A stretch of 41,248 nt of DNA from an uncultured bacterium. GTDB taxonomy: Bacteria > Cyanobacteriota > Vampirovibrionia > Gastranaerophilales > Gastranaerophilaceae. A program made the translations under genes and the position numbers. Location of the stretch: assembly GCA_947073645.1 (NCBI GenBank), contig CAMTMK010000017.1, positions 1 through 41,248 on the forward strand. The letters are read 5' to 3'. Each line of letters opens with the position of its first letter. Position 1 is the first letter of the stretch. Shown one piece after another: positions 7,990-16,478 of this stretch. The notes under the pieces are model-generated. The model did no database searches. It was not told the DNA's origin and worked only from the letters and a program-made list of their open reading frames with translations.

Positions 7990-8968
7990 AATCAGTAAGG
8001 GATAGAACTTTTACTTTTCCCATTAAACCTTGATTTAATCCTAAAATACAGGCAGGACAAGTTGTGATAACGTAATCCGCGCCTGTATTTATTATATTTT
8101 GAGCTTTTTTCTTTGAAATCGTCATTGAAATTTTGTGATTTTTAACAGCAAATTCTCCCGCAAAACCGCAACAGTCGTCGTAGTCTTGCATTTCTATATA
8201 TTCGACATTTTCACAGTTTTCTAAAAGTGGTTTTAAAAAATCGTCGCTTTCAAGGTGGCAAGGCCTGTGAAAAGTGACTTTTATAGGTTTTGGGAACTTA
8301 AATTTCATTCCTTGTCTTACAAGAAGTTCTCCAAGACTTATGAATTTTGCATCCAAGTATTGTTTTAAAGTGCTTTCACAGCTTGCGCAATCTGTCAAGA
8401 TATAATCAAATTCGCAATCTGCCATTTTTATGTTGTGTTGTTTTACTTCTTCAAATCTTTCAAGATTTCCGCTTGATAAAAACGGAACGCCGCAGCATTC
8501 AAAATTTTTTTCGATAATCTCAATATCAGGTATTTTTTCTAAAATTCTGTTTTGGAACAGGTTGTTTACGCAACCTCTGAAATATAATAATTTTAATGTT
8601 CCTGTAGATTTTAATTTTGGGGTTAAGCGTTTAATTCTAAGTAATTTTGACTGTAAAAAGAAAATTATTTTGCCCAAACGGGTATTTTTTGCGTATTCGT
8701 ATTTTGCTGTTTCAAAAATTTTACAAACATCAATTGAACTCGGGCAAAAATTTTTGCATTTTCCGCATTTTAGGCATAAATCCAAATATTTATTAATATT
8801 TTTGGTTAGCTTTAAATCGCCTTTTAAAACTCCGTCTAGCATAACAAATTTCCCGCGTGAAACTGCGCAATCATTGCCTGTTTCTTTATAAACGGGGCAT
8901 ACTGATTGGCAAAGTCCGCATTTGGAACATTTGTTAATTTCGTCTTTGAAGTCGGATAGTTTTTTCAT
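7970..8968 (-). CDS. GlcF/LutA-like (Fe-S)-binding oxidoreductase subunit
   Basis: A 332-residue protein with two N-terminal [4Fe-4S] ferredoxin motifs (Cys14-17-20-24 and Cys65-68-71-75) and two C-terminal CCG domains (CCG at 158-160 and 266-268, each preceded by a further Cys). This is the layout of the iron-sulphur subunits of glycolate oxidase (GlcF) and related lactate or glycerol-3-phosphate oxidoreductases. No flavoprotein partner (GlcD-like) is encoded nearby, so the substrate is unknown. It is shorter than GlcF (about 400). The start overlaps the ilvD stop by one base (TAATG), so it is the last gene of the PBP - murE - nagA - ilvD operon. Its end overlaps proC convergently. Confidence 0.82.
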   Translation of the reverse strand: MKKLSDFKDEINKCSKCGLCQSVCPVYKETGNDCAVSRGKFVMLDGVLKGDLKLTKNINKYLDLCLKCGKCKNFCPSSIDVCKIFETAKYEYAKNTRLGKIIFFLQSKLLRIKRLTPKLKSTGTLKLLYFRGCVNNLFQNRILEKIPDIEIIEKNFECCGVPFLSSGNLERFEEVKQHNIKMADCEFDYILTDCASCESTLKQYLDAKFISLGELLVRQGMKFKFPKPIKVTFHRPCHLESDDFLKPLLENCENVEYIEMQDYDDCCGFAGEFAVKNHKISMTISKKKAQNIINTGADYVITTCPACILGLNQGLMGKVKVLSLTDFISLAH

Positions 8969-10569
8969 TAAACAATTGCTCCGTGTGAAGCGTCTTGTAC
9001 GTTTTTCGCATATTTAGCCAAATAACCTGATTTAACTCTCGGTTCAAATGGTTTTAAGTTTTTGCGACGATTTTCTAATTCTGCATCTGTGACAAGAAGT
9101 TCAATTGAACGGTTTGGAATATCAATTTTAATTTTGTCACCATCTTGGATTAAAGCAATTTCACCGCCATTTGCGGCTTCAGGGCAGATGTGACCTACAC
9201 AAATTCCTCTTGTTGCACCTGAAAATCTTCCGTCAGTGATAAGTGCGCATTTTTTGCCTAACCCTTTGCCGACCAAAAGTGATGTCGGAGCCAGCATTTC
9301 GCGCATGCCTGGGCCGCCTTTCGGGCCTTCATAACGAATTACGATAACATCACCTTCCTTAATCTCATCATTTTCCAATGCAGACATAGCATCTTCTTCG
9401 CTGTCAAAAGTTCTTGCATTTCCCTCAAACAAGTAACATTCAGCATCGACGCCTGATGTTTTGATTACACAGCCGTCTTTTGCAAGATTTCCGTAAAGAA
9501 CTGCAAGACCTGCCTGAGTATATGCAGATTTGTCATAATCAGGTATGATTTCTTTATTTCTGTATGCTGAATTTTCGTCACCAAGAGCCTGCATAAGCGC
9601 AGGAATTCCGCCGGCATTATGAAAATCTGTCATAGTAAGTGTTGATGACGGGTTAATTTTTACAATCTGATGAACTTTTTGGCTTAATTCTTCAAAATCT
9701 TTCAATGTAATATCAATTCCGCCTGCGTTTGCGATTGCCAGAATATGCAGGAAAGTGTTTGTAGAACCGCCGAGTGCAAGGTCTGCTGTAATTGTTTTTC
9801 TAAGGCTTTCGCGAGTTATAATGTCTGACGGTTTGATATCATTTTTCACAAGTTCTAAAATTTCCATACCGCTTTCAAACGCTATACGGCGTTTTTGAGC
9901 AGAAACTGCAGAAGCTGTTGAACAATATGGCAGGCTCATTCCCATAACTTCTGTCAAACAAGCCATTGTGTTTGCTGTGTACATTCCCTGACAAGCGCCT
10001 GCAGAAGGGCAGGAAGCTTCTTCCATTCTTAGAAGTTCGTCTTCTGTAATTTCGCCTTTTCTAAACTTACCGACAGCCTCAAAAGAACCTGTAACCATAG
10101 TTAATTTGTGGTGATTTCCGCATTCACCGTCAAGCATAGGACCAGCTGTTACAATTATTGCGGGAATATTCAAACGTAGTGCGCCGATAAGCATTCCGGG
10201 TGTGATTTTATCGCAATTTGATAATAATACGATACCGTCGAGTTGATGTGCAGCGGCAACACTTTCCACACAATCTGCAATCAAATCACGTGAAGGCAGA
10301 GAATATCTCATTCCGCTGTGTCCCATAGCAATTCCGTCACAAATAGCCGGAACTCCGAAAATAAATGATTGTCCGCCTGCTGTGTGAATGCCTTTTTCAA
10401 TCTGGCGTTCCAAATCGCGCATCCCAATGTGTCCGGGGACTAAGTCCGAAAATGAGCTTGCAATCCCAATAAATGGTGCTTTCATATTTTTACGGCTTAC
10501 GCCTGTTGCCATCAAAAGTCCGCGGTGCGGGGTTCTTGCTATTCCTGATTTTATATTATCGCTTTTCAT
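8968..10569 (-). CDS. ilvD: Dihydroxy-acid dehydratase
   Basis: A 533-residue enzyme that dehydrates 2,3-dihydroxy-isovalerate and -methylvalerate to the 2-keto acids of valine and isoleucine. Family motifs are plain: [17 protein letters not shown] with Cys78, [12 protein letters not shown] with Cys119, and [20 protein letters not shown] with Cys194, followed by GGSTNT and GGPGMREML. At residues 45-47 the sequence reads PGH, as in the E. coli enzyme, rather than the PCN of enzymes with an extra Cys there; this bears on cluster type but does not prove it. It is slightly short of the usual 555-560. It overlaps the nagA-like gene by 14 bases and the Fe-S gene by one. No other ilv gene is in the window. 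Confidence 0.95.
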   Translation of the reverse strand: MKSDNIKSGIARTPHRGLLMATGVSRKNMKAPFIGIASSFSDLVPGHIGMRDLERQIEKGIHTAGGQSFIFGVPAICDGIAMGHSGMRYSLPSRDLIADCVESVAAAHQLDGIVLLSNCDKITPGMLIGALRLNIPAIIVTAGPMLDGECGNHHKLTMVTGSFEAVGKFRKGEITEDELLRMEEASCPSAGACQGMYTANTMACLTEVMGMSLPYCSTASAVSAQKRRIAFESGMEILELVKNDIKPSDIITRESLRKTITADLALGGSTNTFLHILAIANAGGIDITLKDFEELSQKVHQIVKINPSSTLTMTDFHNAGGIPALMQALGDENSAYRNKEIIPDYDKSAYTQAGLAVLYGNLAKDGCVIKTSGVDAECYLFEGNARTFDSEEDAMSALENDEIKEGDVIVIRYEGPKGGPGMREMLAPTSLLVGKGLGKKCALITDGRFSGATRGICVGHICPEAANGGEIALIQDGDKIKIDIPNRSIELLVTDAELENRRKNLKPFEPRVKSGYLAKYAKNVQDASHGAIV

Positions 10570-11452
10570 AATTTATAATATTCCACTCCTCATCCCATTC
10601 TACAAAGCCGTCTATATCAATATTGTGATATTTGTATGGGTTGTTAATATATTCGGGATTAAATAAATTTTCTTTTGCCAGACGTTTTATTATGTCGGGT
10701 AAAAGAGCTGTACTGCCAGCTAGTGTTCCTTCTTTTGAAGTTGCTTTTATACCGTCATAATAAACTTTTTCATCTGCAAACGTAAATTCTTTTATGTTGC
10801 TTTTTGTGCAAGGCAGGCAGTCACTTATTAGAATAACTTTGTCTTTAGTTTTAAATACAAGTTTTAAAGCATCGTCAGAAACGTGAATTCCGTCTGCAAT
10901 AATTTCTGTATAAATATCATTAATTAGTGCTGAAAGTGCGGTTGAACTTCCGCGATGAGTAATTCCTGTCATTGCGTTAAAAAGATGGGTTACGCCCGTA
11001 CAGCCTGTCAAATTTCCGCCTGTGCAGTGCCCTGCCTGAACTTTTACTCCTTTTCGATTTAGATAACCGACTAAGCCTTCATCATTTTCTGGAGCGAGTG
11101 TAACAATTTTTATAAAATCATCTTCAATGAGTTTATAGTTTTCAACAGTAGGTTTTAAAAAGTGGTCGGCGTTATGAATCCCCTTTTTTTCGGGATTTAA
11201 GAAAATTCCTTCAAGGTGTATGCCGAGAATTTTCGCCATGTCATTTGTCTGACGTTTTGAAGCTTCTTTTATTACAGAAATTGAGCGTTTAGTATTTTCG
11301 ACGCTGTCGGTTACAATTGTTGGGAAAATTCCGCCGATACCGTATTTTAAAATCTCTTTTGATAAATATAAAACATCATCCACAGATGCGGTATTGAAAT
11401 CAATACCGAAGCATCCGTGAAAATGTTGTTCTATCAATAGTTTTGTACGCAT
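10556..11452 (-). CDS. nagA: N-acetylglucosamine-6-phosphate deacetylase, short form
   Basis: A 298-residue amidohydrolase. NagA motifs occur in order: [11 protein letters not shown] (metal-binding HxHG), [57 protein letters not shown] with the catalytic Asp, and [10 protein letters not shown]. NagA deacetylates GlcNAc-6-phosphate during amino-sugar or cell-wall recycling. NagA is usually about 380 residues. This protein starts only eight residues before the HxHG motif and so lacks the N-terminal part of the beta-sandwich domain. The start is fixed by a one-base TAATG overlap with murE, so this is not a mis-called start. It may be a reduced or altered-specificity deacetylase. It lies between murE and ilvD in one operon, consistent with cell-wall turnover. 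Confidence 0.85.
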   Translation of the reverse strand: MRTKLLIEQHFHGCFGIDFNTASVDDVLYLSKEILKYGIGGIFPTIVTDSVENTKRSISVIKEASKRQTNDMAKILGIHLEGIFLNPEKKGIHNADHFLKPTVENYKLIEDDFIKIVTLAPENDEGLVGYLNRKGVKVQAGHCTGGNLTGCTGVTHLFNAMTGITHRGSSTALSALINDIYTEIIADGIHVSDDALKLVFKTKDKVILISDCLPCTKSNIKEFTFADEKVYYDGIKATSKEGTLAGSTALLPDIIKRLAKENLFNPEYINNPYKYHNIDIDGFVEWDEEWNIINYEKR

Positions 11453-12927
11453 TATATAACGCTTCCTTCAAATACCTTTCTTGCCTCTTCGCGGTCATCA
11501 AAGTGGATTGTTCTATCTTTCAATATTTGATAATCTTCGTGGCCTTTGCCTGCAATTACTACTACGTCATTGTTGTTTGCAATTGTTTTTAATAATCCGA
11601 TTGCAGTGCCTCTGTCCGCTTCTACAATTACGTTTTCTGTGTTAACTGATTTTAGTCCTGCAATAATATCTGTGATAATAATTTGAGGGTCTTCAGAGCG
11701 TGGATTATCGCTTGTGATAACGATTTTATCTGCAAGTTTTTCTGCAATTGCTCCCATTTTTGGACGTTTTGTAGCATCTCTGTCGCCGCCGCATCCGAAT
11801 AGACAGATTAATTTGCCGTCAGTCGGTGTAATTTCTCTCGCAGATTTTAGAACGTTTTCCAAACCGTCAGGAGTATGAGCGTAATCAACGATTACAAGCG
11901 GTTTTTTGACAACAGCTTCAAATCTTCCGGCAACACCTTTTACGTTTTGCAGAGCTTTTAGAGCAACTTCAATATCAATTCCAATTGCAAGTGATGCGGT
12001 AACTGCTGCAAGAACATTGTAAACGCTGAACATACCGTTCATGTGAAGGTTAACTTTGTGTTCTTTTCCGTTTTCTGTAAGTGTAAATTCAGCACCGTTT
12101 AGTGAAAAATTAATGTCTTTTGCCATTACTGACGCGGTATTTTTTACGCCATAAGTGAATTTCCTAACCTCTTCAGGCACAACGCTCAAAAATCTTTCGC
12201 CGTAAGAATCATCTGCGTTGATTACTGCAAAATCTTCTTCTTTAAGGTTTTTGAATAACAATGCTTTTGCTTCAAAATAGTTGTCCATTGTGATGTGATA
12301 ATCCAAATGGTCTTGGGTTAGGTTTGTCAAAACTGCACCGTTGAAACGACATCCGCCGACGCGGTTTTGTTCTAAAGCATGAGAACTTACTTCCATTACA
12401 ACATTGTCAATTTTTTCAACGTCTTTAATCATTCTTAATGTCGCTTGAAGCTCAGGCGCTTGCGGTGTTGTGTGTTTTGCATCTCTATATTCGCCATTTG
12501 AACTTAATTTATAGCCCAAAGTTCCGATTAGAGCGCATTTTTGTTCGTTTTCTTCAAAGATTTTTTGGATTAAGTGAGTTACTGTTGTCTTTCCGTTTGT
12601 GCCGGTAATCCCAACAAGATTAATCCCTTTTGACGGGCTTGAATAAAATCTGTCTGCGATATCTGCAATTTTTCTGCGGGTGGAAGAAACTACGACTTGC
12701 GGAATTTTTGTACCTTCAACTTTTTTTTCAACCAAAAGTGCATTTGCACCATTTTCAATTGCCATTTGTGCAAATTCGTGTCCGTCAGTGTGTTCTCCTA
12801 CTAAACAAACAAAAATATCACCTTTTTTAGTCGTTTTTGAGTTGTATGAAATTCCTGTAATATCGATATTTTTAAAGTTAATAAGGTCTTTATAGTCTAA
12901 ATATTCAATAAGTTCATCAAGTTTCAT
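11452..12927 (-). CDS. murE: UDP-MurNAc-tripeptide synthetase (meso-DAP adding)
   Basis: A 491-residue cytoplasmic ligase that adds the third amino acid to UDP-MurNAc-L-Ala-D-Glu. Visible in order: an N-terminal UDP-binding domain, the ATP P-loop VGITGTNGKTTVTHLI near residue 110, TTPQAPELQ, the carbamylated-Lys region FEAKALLFKNL, VVDYAHTPDGLENVL, and TSDNPRSEDP. The DNPR motif marks enzymes that add meso-diaminopimelate rather than lysine, fitting a Gram-negative-type wall. Length is normal. It starts two bases after the PBP stop and overlaps nagA by one base. Confidence 0.96.
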   Translation of the reverse strand: MKLDELIEYLDYKDLINFKNIDITGISYNSKTTKKGDIFVCLVGEHTDGHEFAQMAIENGANALLVEKKVEGTKIPQVVVSSTRRKIADIADRFYSSPSKGINLVGITGTNGKTTVTHLIQKIFEENEQKCALIGTLGYKLSSNGEYRDAKHTTPQAPELQATLRMIKDVEKIDNVVMEVSSHALEQNRVGGCRFNGAVLTNLTQDHLDYHITMDNYFEAKALLFKNLKEEDFAVINADDSYGERFLSVVPEEVRKFTYGVKNTASVMAKDINFSLNGAEFTLTENGKEHKVNLHMNGMFSVYNVLAAVTASLAIGIDIEVALKALQNVKGVAGRFEAVVKKPLVIVDYAHTPDGLENVLKSAREITPTDGKLICLFGCGGDRDATKRPKMGAIAEKLADKIVITSDNPRSEDPQIIITDIIAGLKSVNTENVIVEADRGTAIGLLKTIANNNDVVVIAGKGHEDYQILKDRTIHFDDREEARKVFEGSVI

Positions 12928-12929
12928 TT

Positions 12930-14681
12930 TTATTGTTTCTCCTTAGTCTGTGTTGGTGTTTTATCAGGTTTGAGGTTCATTATTCTTGCCACTTGTGTTG
13001 CAACTTCTTTAAACACAGGGGCTGCAACAGTGCTTCCCCAAATCGCTCCTTCTTTCGGGCTGTCTACGATTACATAAATCAGTACCTGTGGGTCTGATGC
13101 AGGAAGATAGCCGATTGAAGATGTATATAAGTAGTGTGAATATCCTGGGCCGTTTTTGTTAGGTTTTCTTGAAGTACCTGTTTTTTCGGCAATCAGATAT
13201 TTATCCATTTTTACTTCTGATTTGCTGTTTTCTATACTTGCCACAAGTAGTCTTGTCAAAGCTTGTGCTGTTTCAGGTTTTATAACCTGAGTGTAATGGA
13301 TTTTATTATCATATTCTTCCTGAGAATATTTGATAATGTGCGGAGTAACTCTTATACCATTATTTGCTATAGCTTGAACTGCAGAAATCATTTGCATTGC
13401 AGTAACTGATGTTCCGTAACCGTATGCCATTGTTGCATGAATTCCTTGATCCCAATGCGCCCAGTATGGTAATAATCCGCTGGATTCTCCCGGTAAGTCA
13501 ATTCCGGTTTTGCTTCCATAGCCGAATTTTTTGAGTACTCCGTAGAATTCCATTGGCGACATCATTTTTGCAACATTAATAGAGCCTATATTGCTTGAAT
13601 GTTCAAACAAATATTCCAGAGAAATCATGCCCGGATATGGGTGGATGTGGTAGTCGTGGTTTTTTATTTCCCACTTGCCTATTGTCATTTTCCCTGTATC
13701 CATAACTTTTGAGTGTTCATTAATTTTACCCAACTCCATTGCAGATGCTACTGTAATGGTTTTAAATGTAGAACCTGGCGGGAATACGTCTGTTAATGTC
13801 CAGTTTTTTAATTGAGCCGGAGTTGCTTTTTTATAATTGTTCGGGTCAAATGTCGGATAGACTGCGTAAGCTAAAATTTCACCGTTTTTGGGATTCATTA
13901 CAATTACAGAACCGCCGTCGGCTCTTGTTTCATTTACTTTTTTCTCAATTTCTTTTTCGCAAATGTGCTGGATTGCAGCATCTATTGTTAATGTGACATT
14001 TTCACCTTTCGGATTCATTGTTGTAGCAACAGGGTCGGTTGTGAAATCATAGATAATTTTGCCGTCGCGTGTTTTTTGAAATTTAACTGTATTAATAATA
14101 TGTTCTAACTTATCTTTTGCAGTGTATTCAATACCGTTTGCAATATCTGCATCAAAGTTGTAGTAGCCAAGAACATGTGCAGCAAGTGTTCCCTGCGGAT
14201 ATTCTCGGGTATTCTTTTTGCCTAAGCTTATTTCGCGCAGGTGTAATTTTGCAATTTCTTTTGTTGTGTTTCTGTCGATATCTTTTTTAAGAGTGATTAC
14301 GGGACCAGGTTTTTTAAGCTTTTGAAGCAGTTGATTTTTAGGCATTTTTAAAATCGGGGCAAGCATTTTTGCAAGTTCTTCGGGAGTATGGTCATAGTCG
14401 GCCGGGTGAGCATAAACATCTGAATAAACTTTGTCGGTGGCAAGTTTTATTCCGTTTCTGTCGTAGATATCACCGCGCATTGAGAAAATTCTTCCGACAC
14501 GCTGGCTTCTTGCTTTAGCTCTGTATTTTTTGAGGTCAACTACTTGAATAAAGAATAAATATATAATAAGTAGAACCATAAAACCCGCAAATAATATGGT
14601 TAGAACACTGATTACTCTGTCTAAAGTTCTGCTTCTTTTTTCAAGTTCGTTTTCCGGCTTATTTCTTAATCTTTCCCTCAA
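12930..14681 (-). CDS. ftsI: Peptidoglycan D,D-transpeptidase (FtsI/PBP class B)
   Basis: A 583-residue class B penicillin-binding protein. A single membrane anchor at residues about 24-47 is followed by a dimerisation domain (RGDIYDRNGIKLA at 69-81) and the transpeptidase domain with the three catalytic motifs: S304-TFK (PPGSTFKTIT), S362-SN (HSSNIG) and K500-TG (AEKTGTSRKP). It cross-links septal peptidoglycan; the position directly before murE is that of ftsI in the dcw cluster, so FtsI is likelier than an elongation PBP2. The start is TTG at 14681 with GAGGG eight bases upstream; no ATG is available nearby. It is the first gene of a five-gene operon. Confidence 0.93.
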   Translation of the reverse strand: MRERLRNKPENELEKRSRTLDRVISVLTILFAGFMVLLIIYLFFIQVVDLKKYRAKARSQRVGRIFSMRGDIYDRNGIKLATDKVYSDVYAHPADYDHTPEELAKMLAPILKMPKNQLLQKLKKPGPVITLKKDIDRNTTKEIAKLHLREISLGKKNTREYPQGTLAAHVLGYYNFDADIANGIEYTAKDKLEHIINTVKFQKTRDGKIIYDFTTDPVATTMNPKGENVTLTIDAAIQHICEKEIEKKVNETRADGGSVIVMNPKNGEILAYAVYPTFDPNNYKKATPAQLKNWTLTDVFPPGSTFKTITVASAMELGKINEHSKVMDTGKMTIGKWEIKNHDYHIHPYPGMISLEYLFEHSSNIGSINVAKMMSPMEFYGVLKKFGYGSKTGIDLPGESSGLLPYWAHWDQGIHATMAYGYGTSVTAMQMISAVQAIANNGIRVTPHIIKYSQEEYDNKIHYTQVIKPETAQALTRLLVASIENSKSEVKMDKYLIAEKTGTSRKPNKNGPGYSHYLYTSSIGYLPASDPQVLIYVIVDSPKEGAIWGSTVAAPVFKEVATQVARIMNLKPDKTPTQTKEKQ

Positions 14682-14760
14682 AATCCAATCCCTCTTTTAT
14701 AAATATTTTAGCACAAGGAATGTGAAAAGAATTAAATATTAAATATCTTTAAGTTTATAG

Positions 14761-14772
14761 TATAATTTTGTT
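14761..14772 (+). promoter_or_regulatory. -10 box that would give a leaderless amidase mRNA
   Basis: A perfect TATAAT at 14761-14766 ends six bases before the ATG at 14773, so transcription would start at or next to the start codon. No Shine-Dalgarno sequence is present between them. The -35 region (ATTAAA around 14738) is weak. Confidence 0.55.
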
Positions 14773-16119
14773 ATGAAAAAATTTATTATATTATTAGGAT
14801 TGATATTATTGGGGAGTGATTGTTTTGCATTTGATATTGTTTACCCTAAAAAAAATGACGTTACTATAAATGCAAAATCAACATTTTTTATCGGTTCATC
14901 AGACAAGCCGTTAAAAATTAACGGGCAAAATGTTCCAATACATCCCTCGGGCGGATTTGCTTATGTTGTGAATCTCGTTAATGGCAGGAATGTTTTCACT
15001 TTGCAAACAGAAAATGAAAGAAAAATTTTCGTGATTACAAAGCCTGTTGTGAAATCTATATGCTCTCTTCCTCCGCAATTTATTCAATATAATGAAAATA
15101 AATACGTTTATGTCACAACTGAGGGTGCTCCGCTTCGTTCAACTCCCGTTGACGCGGGGATTAACCGTATTGCGCATTTGCAAAGAGACATTATGCTTGC
15201 AGTTGATGGAGAAAAAAGCGGGTTTTATAGAGTAATTTTAGAAAATAATAAATACGGCTGGATTGCAAAAACTAATGTAAAATTATGCGAAAATTATAAT
15301 TTTGAATCCGCTCAGGTTTTAGACTATGAATATATAGACGGCAAAGACTATTATACATATGTTTTTCATCTGACAAGACAAGTTCCGTATGAAATTATCG
15401 AAGGAGAATCGCTTGTTTTAAAATTTTATAATGTTAAAGACGATTTCACAATGGATTTCCCGTTTAAAGAAACCTCGCGCGGAGCTCGTTTGCAGGGATA
15501 TAGCGGACAATTCAGCGGGAATGATTTCATATTAAAAATCAGAAAACCAAAAGCTGTGAAATATGGTTTACGCGGGCTTACTATTGCAATAGATGCAGGT
15601 CATGGCGGTTCTGAAATCGGCGCGGTCGGCTGTTTGGGCAATAAAGAAAAAGATATAACGCTTATTATCTCAAAATATTTGGAAACTGAACTCAAAAAAC
15701 GTGGTGCAAGGGTTGTTATGACTCGTGATGATGATGTTTATACCGGATTAAAGGATAGGGTTGAAAAAGCAAATGTTCAGGAGGCTGATGTCTTATTAAG
15801 TATTCATGGTAATGCGCTTCCTGATGGGGCAGACCCGAATAAAATAAGTGGAACAAGTGTATATTATTACTATAACCAGTCAAAACCTCTTGCTGATGTT
15901 TTAATAAATGAGATGACAACTCAGCTGGGGACGAATAATGATAAAGTAAGACAGGCAAGTTTAGCGCTTGTGAGAAATACAAATGCCTTGAGTTTACTGA
16001 TAGAAACAGCGTATCTTATTAATCCGGAAGATAATGCAAAACTTGTTAATCCTGAATTTCAGAAAAATTGCGCAAAGGCTATTGCAGACGGATTAGAGAA
16101 ATATTTTAAAGGAAATTAA
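14773..16119 (+). CDS. N-acetylmuramoyl-L-alanine amidase (Amidase_3, AmiC-like)
   Basis: A 448-residue exported zinc amidase that cuts the bond between MurNAc and the stem peptide, usually in cell separation. Residues 1-19 are a signal peptide ending DCFA. The middle (about 110-165) resembles an SH3-like domain (GAPLRSTPVD...GWIAKTNVKLC). The catalytic domain at about 270-445 starts TIAIDAGHGGSEIGAVG (first zinc His), followed by the zinc Glu in NKEKDITL, the second His in LLSIHGNALPD, and the catalytic Glu in LLIETAYLINPEDN. It diverges from the PBP-murE operon and overlaps the convergent XRE gene by four bases. The mRNA is probably leaderless. Confidence 0.93.
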   Translation: MKKFIILLGLILLGSDCFAFDIVYPKKNDVTINAKSTFFIGSSDKPLKINGQNVPIHPSGGFAYVVNLVNGRNVFTLQTENERKIFVITKPVVKSICSLPPQFIQYNENKYVYVTTEGAPLRSTPVDAGINRIAHLQRDIMLAVDGEKSGFYRVILENNKYGWIAKTNVKLCENYNFESAQVLDYEYIDGKDYYTYVFHLTRQVPYEIIEGESLVLKFYNVKDDFTMDFPFKETSRGARLQGYSGQFSGNDFILKIRKPKAVKYGLRGLTIAIDAGHGGSEIGAVGCLGNKEKDITLIISKYLETELKKRGARVVMTRDDDVYTGLKDRVEKANVQEADVLLSIHGNALPDGADPNKISGTSVYYYYNQSKPLADVLINEMTTQLGTNNDKVRQASLALVRNTNALSLLIETAYLINPEDNAKLVNPEFQKNCAKAIADGLEKYFKGN

Positions 16120-16379
16120 TCTTCAAACATAGAGAAATTTTTTGGCAAATGTGATTCTACTTTTGCAAAAAATTGAGATAATGTAATATCCAATGCTTCT
16201 GCAATTTTAGCTATGGTTGTTACGTAAAAGTTCTTTTTTACGTTCATAAGGTCTGATGTTGTAGCAGGGGATATACCATATTCTATTGCAATTTTAGAAA
16301 TAGCTTTATTCGGCTGACATTCTTTGACAGCTTCTGCAATAGCTTTTATCAGTATTTTTTCTTTGCTATCTTTTTTCAT
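16116..16379 (-). CDS. Small XRE-type helix-turn-helix protein
   Basis: An 87-residue protein. Residues about 20-70 form a helix-turn-helix of the Cro/CI (XRE) type: KAISKIAIEYGISPATTSDL, then NVKKNFYVTTIAKIAEALDI and TLSQFF. The C-terminal tail is short, so it is probably a dimer-forming single-domain repressor. A TATAAT box on the minus strand ends six bases before the ATG, so its mRNA is probably leaderless. Just upstream is an inverted repeat, GATAT-TT-ATATC, that could be an autoregulatory operator. Its end overlaps the amidase gene by four bases. Confidence 0.82.
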   Translation of the reverse strand: MKKDSKEKILIKAIAEAVKECQPNKAISKIAIEYGISPATTSDLMNVKKNFYVTTIAKIAEALDITLSQFFAKVESHLPKNFSMFED

Positions 16380-16385
16380 GCCAAA

Positions 16386-16410
16386 ATTATACGTACGTGA
16401 TATTTATATC
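16386..16410 (-). promoter_or_regulatory. Promoter and candidate operator of the small XRE gene
   Basis: On the minus strand TATAAT occupies 16391-16386, six bases before the ATG at 16379. Immediately upstream are the palindrome ACGTACGT (16391-16398) and the inverted repeat GATAT (16399-16403) / ATATC (16406-16410). They occupy the promoter spacer, where a repressor would block RNA polymerase. Operator function is inferred. Confidence 0.45.
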
Positions 16411-16437
16411 GCATTCGTGAGCGTGAAAAATTTGTAT

Positions 16438-16471
16438 AAAAAAAGAGCATAAAAAAGTATTATGCTCTTTT
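16438..16471 (-). terminator. Terminator of pepA
   Basis: AAAAGAGCATAA (16441-16452) and TTATGCTCTTTT (16460-16471) form a 12-bp stem, and on the minus strand it continues into a T run. It lies eight bases after the pepA stop. Confidence 0.9.
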
Positions 16472-16478
16472 AATGGTT

